Shown here: positions 10,601 through 18,813 of the stretch, piece after piece
Position numbering within the stretch: position 1 is the first letter of the stretch
Layout: the number at the start of each line of letters is the position of its first letter
Assembly (NCBI GenBank): GCA_019638525.1
Contig: JAHBTO010000001.1
Location: forward strand, 372,001 to 436,000
DNA from: Ferruginibacter sp.
Lineage (GTDB): Bacteria; Bacteroidota; Bacteroidia; Chitinophagales; Chitinophagaceae
Direction of reading: 5' to 3'
Length of the DNA stretch: 64,000 nt
Program-made: the position numbers and the translations under genes
Notes under the pieces: model-generated
What the model was told of the DNA's origin: nothing
Seen by the model: only the letters and a program-made list of their open reading frames with translations
Databases searched by the model: none

Positions 10601-12036
10601 GAGATACCATGCAGGTAACAGTTAACGCTGCTCCTACAAATATTCCGCCTACAGCTAATGCAGGACCCGACCAATCAATTACACTACCTGCCAATTCAGT
10701 TACTCTTAATGGTAGCGGTAACGACCCCGATGGTAGCATAACAGCTTATTTATGGACTAAAATTTCGGGACCAGCTTGCACTATCACAAATCCTAACAGC
10801 GCTTCCACTTCTGTTACAGGTATGTTGCAAGGTACATATAGATTTGAACTGAGTGTTACAGACAATAACGGCGCTTATGGAAGAGATACCATGCAGGTTA
10901 CGGTTAATGCTGCTCCTACAAATATTCCGCCTACAGCTAATGCAGGACCCGACCAATCAATTACACTACCTGCCAATTCGGTTACTCTTAATGGTAGCGG
11001 TAACGACCCCGATGGTAGCATAACAGCTTATTTATGGACTAAAATTTCGGGACCAGCTTGCACTATCACAAATCCTAACAATGCTTCTACTTCTGTTACA
11101 GGTATGTTGCAAGGTACATATAGATTTGAATTGAGGGTTACAGATAATAACGGCGCTTATGGAAGAGATACCATGCAGGTAACAGTTAACGCTGCTCCTA
11201 CAAATATTCCGCCTACAGCTAATGCAGGACCCGACCAATCAATTACACTACCTACCAATTCAGTTACTCTTAATGGTAGCGGTAACGACCCCGATGGTAG
11301 CATAACAGCTTATTTATGGACTAAAATTTCGGGACCGGCTTGTACTATCACAAATCCTAACAGCGCTTCCACTTCTGTTACAGGTATGTTGCAAGGTACA
11401 TATAGATTTGAATTGAGGGTTACAGATAACAACGGCGCTTATGGAAGAGATACCATGCAGGTAACGGTTAATGATGTACTAAATATACCACCAACTGTAA
11501 ATGCGGGACCCGACTTAACAGTTACATACCCGGATAACTCAGCTACTTTAAATGGTAGTGGCAATGATGTAGATGGCATTATTGCAAGATATGACTGGAG
11601 GCAACTTTCAGGTCCTTCAAATAATGTACTTTTCTCATTAGTAAGTGCTGTAACTTATATTAACAACCTGGTACCGGGTGAGTATGTATTTGAATTGATG
11701 GTTACTGACAACAGGGGGGCTACAGCAATTGATACAGTAAAAGTTACTGTTACCGGGCCGCCACAAATTATTCCCGAACAAAATAAATTTAAGATATACC
11801 CTAACCCGGTGATTAACATTGCAACACTTGATGTAACATCTACAAAAGCAAATGCGGTAATATCAATAGTAATATTTGATTTACAGGGTAAAATAGTCTT
11901 AAAAAAATCAATTGTAGCAGGCCAGTTTAATATTACAGACAAGTTAGATCTAAGTAAACTAATGAAAGGTACATATATGGTTACTGTATTTTTTGACAAT
12001 GCAGATAAACAAACACATACAATTATAAAAATGTAA
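7672..12036 (+). CDS. secreted beta-helix protein with nine PKD-like repeats and a T9SS sorting domain
   Basis: The protein is 1454 residues. An N-terminal signal peptide ending SNAA is followed by a right-handed beta-helix (about 20-515) that opens with TYYISPTGNDNTGTGS and is clearly paralogous to the 2998-5142 product. From about residue 519 there are nine PKD/REJ-like Ig domains of about 94 residues, each starting with NIPPTANAGPD or a variant and ending with a DTMQVTVN-type strand. Copies two to eight are nearly identical. The C-terminus from IYPNPVINIATLDV to THTIIKM is a type A T9SS sorting domain, so the protein should be exported across the outer membrane and attached to or released from the surface. 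Beta-helices of this kind often bind or cleave polysaccharides, but no catalytic motif is assignable. A strong hairpin follows the stop. Confidence 0.92.
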   Translation: MKFLLLLISIFLSSISNAATYYISPTGNDNTGTGSITNPWKTLKKATSTVTTPGNIIFVKAGTYVENSTSTLAVGVSIEGEGALSIIKASFSTVFQMIIEAHSPEGTNGNQHISNISMDGQNSTSWAIQIQGRSNFSIHDCIIYNFAQRGIVWGGRDDNGDAPPTIYATGNKFYNNTVTNCASFDGTYGYGCLNIGGQDGMLIYNNTIVTTGNMPGWPIKLWNEGHIKGCKIYNNTLKRPPFPYQYNGIGNYFDFCIEMFYEQGLEIYNNIIEGSVDLNYQTKGAYAYSAYIHDNVFGRTAQAAHCETGIWLEFQTEGLIIENNTFKNISQPVMFSLRPGSFMNDITIQKNLAYNIGKTDGTREGYAIGIIVNDNSTNYTASNWFVYNNTFLALPGANAPYFGVNIPGGNSSNNVKLINNIITNFNYYAVSCDYGSHLNGLQVRNNTKYNNGSNNAILFDNGNPSNYTNTGNITVNPVLDANHIPVVGSSPCIDAGINVGLPYNGSAPEMGFYEIGVTNIPPTANAGPDRTITLPADSVHLNGSGNDPDGNITSYQWTKISGPTAGNITNPNLASTSVTGLVQGVYRFELRVTDNGGSSGRDTMQVTVNAAPTNIPPTANAGPDQSITLPTNSVTLNGSGNDPDGSITAYLWTKISGPACTITNPNNASTSVTGMLQGTYRFELRVTDNNGAYGRDTMQVTVNAAPTNIPPTANAGPDQSITLPANSVTLNGSGNDPDGSITAYLWTKISGPACTITNPNSASTSVTGLVQGVYRFELRVTDNNGAYGRDTMQVTVNAAPTNIPPTANAGPDQSITLPTNSVTLNGSGNDPDGSITAYLWTKISGPACTITNPNNASTSVTGMLQGTYRFELRVTDNNGAYGRDTMQVTVNAAPTNIPPTANAGPDQSITLPTNSVTLNGSGNDPDGSITAYLWTKISGPACTITNPNSASTSVTGMLQGTYRFELRVTDNNGAYGRDTMQVTVNAAPTNIPPTANAGPDQSITLPANSVTLNGSGNDPDGSITAYLWTKISGPACTITNPNSASTSVTGMLQGTYRFELSVTDNNGAYGRDTMQVTVNAAPTNIPPTANAGPDQSITLPANSVTLNGSGNDPDGSITAYLWTKISGPACTITNPNNASTSVTGMLQGTYRFELRVTDNNGAYGRDTMQVTVNAAPTNIPPTANAGPDQSITLPTNSVTLNGSGNDPDGSITAYLWTKISGPACTITNPNSASTSVTGMLQGTYRFELRVTDNNGAYGRDTMQVTVNDVLNIPPTVNAGPDLTVTYPDNSATLNGSGNDVDGIIARYDWRQLSGPSNNVLFSLVSAVTYINNLVPGEYVFELMVTDNRGATAIDTVKVTVTGPPQIIPEQNKFKIYPNPVINIATLDVTSTKANAVISIVIFDLQGKIVLKKSIVAGQFNITDKLDLSKLMKGTYMVTVFFDNADKQTHTIIKM
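9511..11484 (+). repeat. seven tandem 282-bp repeats encoding PKD-like domains
   Basis: Seven near-identical units of 282 bp begin at 9511, 9793, 10075, 10357, 10639, 10921 and 11203, each opening with AATATTCCGCCTACAGCTAA. They lie inside the beta-helix gene and keep frame (94 codons). Divergent copies flank them at about 9226 and 11482. Variation between units is confined to a few codons: PTNS or PANS, NNAS or NSAS, and in one unit GLVQGVY instead of GMLQGTY. This is a mosaic pattern suggesting gene conversion or unequal recombination. Confidence 0.95.
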
Positions 12037-12059
12037 TAATTATCCTTAGTTAATTTTTT

Positions 12060-12097
12060 AAACCGTGAATAATAATTATTCACGGTTTTTATTTATT
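12060..12097 (+). terminator. rho-independent terminator after the PKD beta-helix gene
   Basis: A perfect 14-bp stem, AAACCGTGAATAAT (12060-12073) with its complement at 12075-12088, is followed by a T-rich tract. It lies 24 bp after the stop codon at 12036. The hairpin is symmetric and A-rich on its left flank, so it could also act on the other strand. Confidence 0.85.
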
Positions 12098-12453
12098 AAT
12101 ATTTCAAAGGTTTATTTTATTTAAGCCTTATATGTTCTTTAATAATAAACTATAACCCAAATAATATTACAAATATTTTGTTTTATTTGATTTAAAAGCC
12201 GTAATAGAAATAAATTATTTAAAAAAGAGTTACCTAAACCTTTGAAATCGGCAATTTTAAATATATATTTGCCTTCAGGTCCATAATCTGTATTAAAAGT
12301 CGCCCTAAAACTAATCGAGATTTTATTTAAATCTGCTGATATTTTTCCATTTAGCTTTAGCTAAGGAAGTCTTACTCTAATTCCTATGTTACTCCTTTAA
12401 TAAAAGAATTCAATACACTGTTTGCACTAATTTATTTTAGTAAAGCGGATAAA
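12098..12453. other. AT-rich intergenic region
   Basis: About 350 bp lie between the terminator and the first PIG-L gene. I find no convincing short gene, RNA or repeat here. It presumably contains the promoter for the PIG-L pair, but no box is clear enough to call. Confidence 0.4.
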
Positions 12454-13674
12454 ATGTTTTTATTTATGGCAAAAAGATTACTATTTATTGTTATTGTATT
12501 ATCCTTTACCAGGTTTAATGTTTGGGCACAACAAGATGTATCATTTTCTATACAGGCACATGAAGATGACTGGCAGTTATTTATGAGCAGTAAAATTGTT
12601 GCCGATTTAACTGCAAGTGGTAAAGTAGTATTCATAACATTAACTGCCGGTGATGCAGGTAATGGTGATGGAGCATATTCGGGTGGCAACCCATTTTACT
12701 TAAGCAGGGAAATGGGCTCAGTTTATTCTGCAAAATTTGCTGCAGATATAACAAGCGGTACTACGCCCTTGCCTGTACCCACAGCAACTATTGCAGCTGT
12801 AAACGGGCATAACATTACAAAATATGTATACGGAAATACAGTTAGTTACTTTCTTCGGCTACCTGACGGAGATTTTGATGGAAATGGATTTCCTATTACT
12901 GGCAATAAAAGCCTTCAAAAATTAAGGCAGGGTAATATTACTTCTTTAACATCGGTTGAGAACTCTGCAACCTATACAGGCTGGTCAGATTTAACCAATA
13001 CCATTAAGCAAATTATATTAAACGAAAAAGGAACCGATAACCAGGTTTGGATGTACACTGCCAGCCTTGATAATAATGCCAACCCCGGCGACCACTCAGA
13101 TCATTTGTATGCTGCACATGCGGGACAGGATGCCGTATCGGCAATGCTTTGGGTAGGTATAGCAGAATTTGTTGATTACGCCTCTACATCTATGCCCGCC
13201 AATTTAAGTGCTACCGACCATGAAAACGCAGCCGCTATCTTTATGCTTTCAGAATGGGGTATTACTGAAAAAGAATACGCAAGCAGTTTTGTACCAAATC
13301 ATACTGCATGGCTACCTATGGATTATTTTGCAGTAAAACGAAATCCTTCCGGAAATGCTCCATTTACAATTATAGGAGAAGAGAATATTGCAGGAAATAA
13401 AATGACTTCTATACCTATGATAGTTTCAATAACATCACCGGTATATACTAATAAAGATGTAAGTATGATTATAAGCCCGTTCGAAAAAGGAACATTACAC
13501 ACAACTATAGCCGATGAAAAAGGAAACAATATATTTAATACTGAAACAAATATTGAAAACAAAGATGGATTGTTGGTAAACATGGGTAAAATATTTACTC
13601 AAAAAGGCAGATATATTTTAGTTAATACTTTAAATGGAAAATATATTGAAACCAGGAAAATTATAGTACAATAA
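12454..13674 (+). CDS. secreted PIG-L (LmbE-like) deacetylase family protein
   Basis: The protein is 406 residues from the ATG at 12454 (a second ATG four codons on is also possible). A signal peptide ending VWAQ precedes the family motif AHEDDWQ near residue 34, equivalent to the zinc-binding AHPDD of PIG-L/LmbE enzymes. FITLTAGDAG and a later PGDHSDH near 210, which would supply the downstream His ligand, fit the fold. Family members remove acetyl groups from GlcNAc-type sugars using zinc. The last 80 residues (from about ITSPVYTNKDV to ETRKIIVQ) look like a divergent T9SS C-terminal domain. The gene is followed 8 bp later by a paralogue, so the two are probably co-transcribed. The substrate is unknown; a sugar polymer from the neighbouring locus is a guess. 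Confidence 0.85.
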   Translation: MFLFMAKRLLFIVIVLSFTRFNVWAQQDVSFSIQAHEDDWQLFMSSKIVADLTASGKVVFITLTAGDAGNGDGAYSGGNPFYLSREMGSVYSAKFAADITSGTTPLPVPTATIAAVNGHNITKYVYGNTVSYFLRLPDGDFDGNGFPITGNKSLQKLRQGNITSLTSVENSATYTGWSDLTNTIKQIILNEKGTDNQVWMYTASLDNNANPGDHSDHLYAAHAGQDAVSAMLWVGIAEFVDYASTSMPANLSATDHENAAAIFMLSEWGITEKEYASSFVPNHTAWLPMDYFAVKRNPSGNAPFTIIGEENIAGNKMTSIPMIVSITSPVYTNKDVSMIISPFEKGTLHTTIADEKGNNIFNTETNIENKDGLLVNMGKIFTQKGRYILVNTLNGKYIETRKIIVQ

Positions 13675-13682
13675 CATTATAA

Positions 13683-15155
13683 ATGAAGACGATGAAAAGG
13701 ATTTTTTACATATCATTACTTATTTGTTTAGTTTCTTTTAAAGCAAAAGCACAACCAGAGGTTTCGTTTTTTGTGCAGGCCGATGAAGATGACTGGCAAT
13801 TATATATGTGTAAACAGGTTACCGGCGATTTAGCTGCAGGCGGTAAAGTGATAATGATTACACTTACTGCAGGCGATGAAGGTTATGGAACCGGAACTTT
13901 CAATGGATCAACTACACCTTACTACCAGGCAAGGGAAAGAGGTGCTGTTTATGCTTCAAAAGCTGTATCCGATTTTTCATACACAGCTTACTACCCTTTT
14001 TCGTACCAGGTACCAACTTCTCAAAATGTTTTAATTAACGGTAAAAACCTGGTGAAATATACCTATGGCGACCCCTCAGGCGCCGGGCAAATTGTAAATT
14101 ATTTTTTACGGTTACCCGATGGTGGCCCTACCGGTTCAGGCTATCCTGCAACATCTAATGTATCATTAATGAAGTTAAAGCAGGGTATCATTACAAATAT
14201 CACTTCAATTGATGGCGCCAACACATATACCTGGAATGATCTTGTAAATACCATCTTATCAATAATGCTTACAGAAAGGGGAAGCGACCCCCAGTTTTAC
14301 CTTCATACATCAAGCCTTGATGGTGTAGCAAACCCGGGAGACCATTCAGATCATATCTATTCATCTACTGCAGCGCAGGAAGCAGTAGCACCACACCTGG
14401 CCATTGGTATCAACGAATTTATTTTTGATTACTCATCATCATTAGCCAACAACCTGAGTAATGAAGATTATGAAAACGCTGCCGGAGCATTAAGCGCTTA
14501 TGGTTGGAGCCTGATACTTGATAAATACCCATCACCATTTAACAGCACCAACCGAGCATGGTTGCCACAGGAATATGCAACCATTAAACGTACCCCACAA
14601 GGCGCTTTACCGGTTACATTGCTTGAATTTAAAGGAGCATTACAAAATAAAAAAGTATTGTTAGAATGGAGTACATCTGCAGAATATAACAGTAAGCAAT
14701 TTGAAATAGAAAAATCGCTTGATGGCTTTAATTATAAATTACTTCACACAACTCCTGCAGCAGGTAACAGCACTTCAGAAAAAAATTATTCCTACATAGA
14801 TGCTAATGTTGCCGATATAAATTATTACAGGCTTAAAATGCTGGATATTGATGGAGGTAGCAAGCAAAGTAATGTAGTAGTTATTAAAAATAATATACTA
14901 CAACAATCAATTGTTTATACAACCAATCCATTTAACAATAAAATTAATGTACGCTTTGCAAAAATACCTCAAGGCGATATTACAGTATCATTGATTAACA
15001 TGAATGGAAAACAGGTATTCACAAAAATTATCAGCAATCCACAGTCGAGGCTCGTTGAAATTGAAACCGGAAACACCCAACTTAGCAAAGCTATGTATAT
15101 ATTGAGGATAGAAAGTGAAGGCCAATTGTACAATGTTAAGTTGCTGAAAGAATAA
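13683..15155 (+). CDS. T9SS-exported PIG-L family paralogue with altered metal motif
   Basis: The protein is 490 residues. It has a signal peptide (ending AKAQ) and a PIG-L-like domain to about residue 310 that parallels its upstream neighbour: ITLTAGDEG, YYQARERG and PGDHSDH are all present. The metal motif reads ADEDDWQ, with Asp where the family has the zinc-ligand His. Then comes a Bacteroidota linker domain (LPVTLLEFKGALQNKKVLLE through YYRLKMLDIDGG). A T9SS type A tail runs from NPFNNKINVRF to YNVKLLKE. The His-to-Asp change may alter metal binding or make this a non-catalytic carbohydrate-binding relative. A strong bidirectional hairpin follows at 15178-15218. Confidence 0.87.
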   Translation: MKTMKRIFYISLLICLVSFKAKAQPEVSFFVQADEDDWQLYMCKQVTGDLAAGGKVIMITLTAGDEGYGTGTFNGSTTPYYQARERGAVYASKAVSDFSYTAYYPFSYQVPTSQNVLINGKNLVKYTYGDPSGAGQIVNYFLRLPDGGPTGSGYPATSNVSLMKLKQGIITNITSIDGANTYTWNDLVNTILSIMLTERGSDPQFYLHTSSLDGVANPGDHSDHIYSSTAAQEAVAPHLAIGINEFIFDYSSSLANNLSNEDYENAAGALSAYGWSLILDKYPSPFNSTNRAWLPQEYATIKRTPQGALPVTLLEFKGALQNKKVLLEWSTSAEYNSKQFEIEKSLDGFNYKLLHTTPAAGNSTSEKNYSYIDANVADINYYRLKMLDIDGGSKQSNVVVIKNNILQQSIVYTTNPFNNKINVRFAKIPQGDITVSLINMNGKQVFTKIISNPQSRLVEIETGNTQLSKAMYILRIESEGQLYNVKLLKE

Positions 15156-15177
15156 ACTTAAATTGAATTATACGCAC

Positions 15178-15218
15178 AATAAAAACGGGGCTAAAATTTA
15201 ATTTGCCCCGTTTTTATT
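15178..15218. terminator. bidirectional terminator between convergent genes
   Basis: The stem AAAAACGGGGC (15181-15191) pairs with GCCCCGTTTTT (15205-15215), and the pairing extends a few A-T pairs on each side. It has a T-run on both strands. It lies between the PIG-L paralogue (stop 15155) and the distal end of the minus-strand exopolysaccharide locus (15236), so it can end both transcripts. Confidence 0.88.
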
Positions 15219-15235
15219 ATAACATATTTTACAGA

Positions 15236-16741
15236 CTATTTTAGCTCAAACCGTCTTATCCTCAAATACCTTGTTTTGCTTCGGCCATAATAAAAAGTAT
15301 CAGACACCTTATTAAAGTGGCTGTTTAGGAAACTGTCAATCATAGGCCTGTTCATATTCCTGTTCAATTGTATCGCATCAAAATCGTTACTGATAAAAAG
15401 GAAAGATGCTGCATTTTGCACTTTTGCCTTCAAGGAATTTTTAAGCACAAACGTATCTTTTACATTGGATATATAGTTACTGTCGAATGTAAGTTTATTA
15501 GGTAAAGGAACTATTTGGTGGCCACCTTTATAATAGCTTGAGAAAGGAAGTGCCAATTGGCTGCTGTAAAAAACGATGGGCTCATTGGGTTGTTCAATTT
15601 CCTGAATATAGCCCGCCAACTTCTTATAATCATAATCCTTTACAGGAATTTTATAATAAGTGTAAAGCAAATAAACAAAATACAATGCACAACCGGCAAA
15701 AATCAAATTTTTAAATACCGGTTTAAGCGTATTAAGCAAAAGGAACCATATAATTATTAATGGGAAAATAATGGTGAGATACCTGCCCGCAAAAGTTAGT
15801 TGCTCTATGGTAAAAACAACAGAGTAAAAAATAAACAGGATACCTGTTGCAAACAATAAAGTATTGATAATTTTGAAAAAAACGTCATTATCACTGTTTC
15901 GGTTTCTATATAAGTTATAATAAGCAATAAGCAGGCTAATTACTACAACAGTTTTAATAAGCCATCTTCCCCATCGGTTAAAAGGCGCTATGTGTAAAGC
16001 CAATAAAAAATTTTGCGGCGACCTAAACATATCATTGACAATTTCCTTAAAAGGAATAGGTGCCGTGGTTTGTTGGTGCATGTGCACCTGCATTTGAATG
16101 TATAAAAAATTGGGTAAAAAAAGCAACACTACCGGTAACAGGTAAAGGCAAAGTATAAAAAAAGATTTCCATCCTTTATATAACAATAATGAACAGGCAA
16201 GAGCAGCCACCAATAAAGTAAAAAAATATTGAGTGTAAGCTCCTATCAAAGCCAAAATTAAAAAAGTGAAGAGAGCAGGTTTGCTATTGTATTTATAATA
16301 GCAGATGAAATTATAGATGGCTGCCACGCTCAATAAAATCATAAATGCATACAACCTGATTTCAAGGGCTGCCCATACGGTAAACGGGTTCAGTAAAAAA
16401 ATAACCAACATCCAGTGGTTATTTTTATTGCCTGAAATTTCTATAGTTAGCTTATGAAGTATCAAGGCAGCAATAGCAATGCAAAGGATGGAAAAGAATT
16501 TTGCGAAAATTATATCGGCACTTATTGTGCGCCAAGCTGCCATTAAAAGAAAATATACAGGAGGCTGCCCTTCAAAAGTATAAGATAACCTAACAACTTC
16601 AGAAAAGCCATGAGAAGTAGTGTTTAATGTATATGATTCATCTTCCCATATATTTAATGCAAAACACAGGTAAACTAAAAATACTGCATACAATAATAGA
16701 AATGTATAAAAAAAGATATTACTTGCTTTGGAATTCATCAT
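15236..16741 (-). CDS. GT-C fold membrane glycosyltransferase (GT39/ArnT-like)
   Basis: About 501 residues from the ATG at 16739-16741; a TTG at 16768 would extend it by nine residues, but the ATG leaves normal spacing to the upstream gene. There are about ten to twelve hydrophobic segments. WEDESYTLNTT shortly after the first membrane helix is the acidic loop typical of GT-C enzymes that take sugars from polyprenyl-phosphate donors. EGQPPVYFLLMAAW follows, similar to the HPPLYY segment of GT39 relatives. The soluble C-terminus (about 370-500) faces the periplasm in this family. It follows a DPM1/ArnC-like GT2 gene, which typically makes the polyprenyl-phosphate sugar that such a GT-C uses, so the two likely work together to decorate a polymer or lipid. 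Confidence 0.82.
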   Translation of the reverse strand: MMNSKASNIFFYTFLLLYAVFLVYLCFALNIWEDESYTLNTTSHGFSEVVRLSYTFEGQPPVYFLLMAAWRTISADIIFAKFFSILCIAIAALILHKLTIEISGNKNNHWMLVIFLLNPFTVWAALEIRLYAFMILLSVAAIYNFICYYKYNSKPALFTFLILALIGAYTQYFFTLLVAALACSLLLYKGWKSFFILCLYLLPVVLLFLPNFLYIQMQVHMHQQTTAPIPFKEIVNDMFRSPQNFLLALHIAPFNRWGRWLIKTVVVISLLIAYYNLYRNRNSDNDVFFKIINTLLFATGILFIFYSVVFTIEQLTFAGRYLTIIFPLIIIWFLLLNTLKPVFKNLIFAGCALYFVYLLYTYYKIPVKDYDYKKLAGYIQEIEQPNEPIVFYSSQLALPFSSYYKGGHQIVPLPNKLTFDSNYISNVKDTFVLKNSLKAKVQNAASFLFISNDFDAIQLNRNMNRPMIDSFLNSHFNKVSDTFYYGRSKTRYLRIRRFELK

Positions 16742-16771
16742 TTTTAATATGAGCGCTTTAATTAACAAGCA

Positions 16772-17872
16772 TTATATATTGCTGTTGTTTTGAGTTTTAT
16801 TATCAGTATGCAACCTCTTCTGCCTTTTTAAAGCGCTACCAAGATGAAACAGTTCTTCAAAGTATCTTTTACTTTGTAATGATAAAAAACCAACGCTTAA
16901 AAACTGAATGGATATGATAAAAGTGATACCTCCTACCAGGAATGTGTGTGGGCTGTTTTGAAACTGAAGAGCAAGGCTATGGGAGAAAGATGGTGCTTTA
17001 CCGGCAAGCAATGTTAAATCGGGGTGTGCAAGATCTGATAAAGTAATGTATAATAGCCATACCAATTGATAAAGAGAAAGCAACATCAATAAAAATCCAA
17101 TTCCTAAAAAGAAAATATAAGGCCTGAAAATAAAACCCGACATTAACCCCGAAAAAAAACTTCGTAACACTCTTAGGCTTGATGTTCTTTTACCGGCAAA
17201 TTTATTTTGTTCTGTCCAATCGAGGTGAGCAGGTATTTCTTCAATCCTTGCTCTTAATATCATTCCTTTGTAAATGATTTCAGGATTAATCTCATAATCT
17301 CTTGTTTTTAAATTAAGGTCACGGATAAAATCAGTACGGTATGCCCTTACCATACCTGTAAAAGTGTAATACTTATCTTGTGCAGCCATTCGCATAAATC
17401 GGTTTACCGATTTACTCATTACCCGCCTAAAACGAGGTACAGCAGTTACTTTCCCTCCTTTCATATAAGGCGAAGCCAAAACCATATCTGCAGATGTTTC
17501 AACTAATTTGTCAGCAAGTTTCCCAATATTATCTTCTGCGTAACTTAAATCTATATCTATAACAACAATAATATCACCCTTGGCATTTCTAAAACCTGTT
17601 TGCAATGCTATACCAAGGTTAAAATTAACCGGATGATGGCATACCCTAACATTAGAATATTTTTTTTCTAATTCATCTGCAATAATGCCGGTTTTATCTT
17701 TACTTCCATCATTTACAATAAGTATTTCCCAATTATACCTGTCTTCAATACTGCCCAAGTATTTTATTACTGTTGCAATATTTGTTTCTAGTATAGCTTC
17801 CTCATTATAACAAGGTGCTACTACCGTAATAAAATGTTTTGGTTCAGTATTCATAATGTTATTTTGGTTCAA
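16772..17872 (-). CDS. GT2 glycosyltransferase, DPM1/ArnC-like, with C-terminal membrane helices
   Basis: The protein is 366 residues. The N-terminal GT-A domain has VVAPCYNEEAILETNI, then ILIVNDGSKDKT and DIIVVIDIDLSYAED, where the DID-type acidic motif binds nucleotide-sugar and metal. FTGMVRAYR and the acceptor region follow. Two hydrophobic hairpin segments near 245-275 and 310-335 anchor it in the membrane, as in polyprenyl-phosphate glycosyltransferases. It lies 30 bp ahead of a GT-C gene on the same strand, consistent with a donor-synthesis and transfer pair. The start could also be seven codons downstream (ATG at 17854). The exact sugar cannot be read. Confidence 0.88.
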   Translation of the reverse strand: MNQNNIMNTEPKHFITVVAPCYNEEAILETNIATVIKYLGSIEDRYNWEILIVNDGSKDKTGIIADELEKKYSNVRVCHHPVNFNLGIALQTGFRNAKGDIIVVIDIDLSYAEDNIGKLADKLVETSADMVLASPYMKGGKVTAVPRFRRVMSKSVNRFMRMAAQDKYYTFTGMVRAYRTDFIRDLNLKTRDYEINPEIIYKGMILRARIEEIPAHLDWTEQNKFAGKRTSSLRVLRSFFSGLMSGFIFRPYIFFLGIGFLLMLLSLYQLVWLLYITLSDLAHPDLTLLAGKAPSFSHSLALQFQNSPHTFLVGGITFIISIQFLSVGFLSLQSKRYFEELFHLGSALKRQKRLHTDNKTQNNSNI

Positions 17873-17916
17873 TCTCTATTTTAAATCCTGTTACCTAAAA
17901 AATCAATTTACTCTCG

Positions 17917-18780
17917 TTAATTTTTTTTAAACAAGTACCATTTTAAATCTACAGCAGGGTAACGCATATTGTATTTACCTATTGCCTTACTTAATAATTT
18001 TAAAACCGATTTTTTTAAAGGCAGGTTAGGTGTACTTTCATCAAAAAGCGATAAGCCGTGGTTGATATTTATTTTTTTAACAGGCCGGCCTTTTGCATGT
18101 AATTGAAAACCATAATACTCAAACATTTGAGACAAAGTTTTATCCGAAAACCAGGTTATTACACTTGGTGGGCAGTATTCGTGCCAGTATTTGCCTGCAA
18201 TTCTTGCTGCAATACTTTTCATATTCCAGGATTCAACCAACACTAAACCATCTTTATTCAACAAACTATTAATAATAGATAGAGATTTATCAGGATTGTA
18301 TAAACTGCCAACAACCTGTATTAGGTTTACCAGGTCGAATTTAATATCGGTTGTATAATCTTCTAAGCTGCCGGTTTGTATTTTTAAGTTTAGTTCTTTT
18401 CTTCCGTACTCGGCCATTGTATTATTAGGCTCTACTCCGTAGCAATCCCATCCCGACTGTTCAAATCCCTTCATAATAAATCCGGCTGCACATCCTACAT
18501 CTAATAATTTTCCGGGCTTTGTATATTTTGAAATAATTTTTGCATAATTAAGTCCTGATTTAAGGAGCAAATCTTTTTCAAGCAAATAACCGGGATATCC
18601 ATCTTTTCCTCCAAAAAAATATTCATCTGAATACACTTTATCAAGATGCCCCTCCATTTCTTTCAGTTGGGTAAAACGGTGCCCACAATGCGTACACTCT
18701 TTAATAGGGAATCCCTTTTTAACGAGTAATAATTTTTTTTCTTCTTGGCAGGAAGCAAAAGAAGAACAAGCCTTTTTCAT
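17917..18780 (-). CDS. class I SAM-dependent methyltransferase
   Basis: The protein is 287 residues. An N-terminal Cys-containing segment has CTHCGHRFTQ, a partial zinc-ribbon-like motif seen in sugar C-methyltransferase-type proteins. LLDVGCAAGFIMKGFE near residue 93 is the glycine-rich SAM loop. YGVEPNNTMAEYG is the acidic strand-2 motif, and FDLVNLIQVVGSLYNPDKSL follows. The C-terminal part is less typical. Its place inside the polysaccharide locus, 36 bp after the WecB-type epimerase, points to methylation of a nucleotide-sugar or a glycan end. The acceptor is unknown. Confidence 0.83.
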   Translation of the reverse strand: MKKACSSFASCQEEKKLLLVKKGFPIKECTHCGHRFTQLKEMEGHLDKVYSDEYFFGGKDGYPGYLLEKDLLLKSGLNYAKIISKYTKPGKLLDVGCAAGFIMKGFEQSGWDCYGVEPNNTMAEYGRKELNLKIQTGSLEDYTTDIKFDLVNLIQVVGSLYNPDKSLSIINSLLNKDGLVLVESWNMKSIAARIAGKYWHEYCPPSVITWFSDKTLSQMFEYYGFQLHAKGRPVKKININHGLSLFDESTPNLPLKKSVLKLLSKAIGKYNMRYPAVDLKWYLFKKN

Positions 18781-18813
18781 AATAAATATTAAAGCTTATT
18801 TAGCTAAAAATTA

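Noticed and set aside
9426..11238. Repeated minus-strand 68-residue open frames within the PKD array
   Set aside because: They are the antisense of the repeated coding units and recur only because the units do.
9511..11484. CRISPR-like regular repetition
   Set aside because: Units are 282 bp, contiguous, in frame and coding for Ig-like domains; there are no unique spacers.
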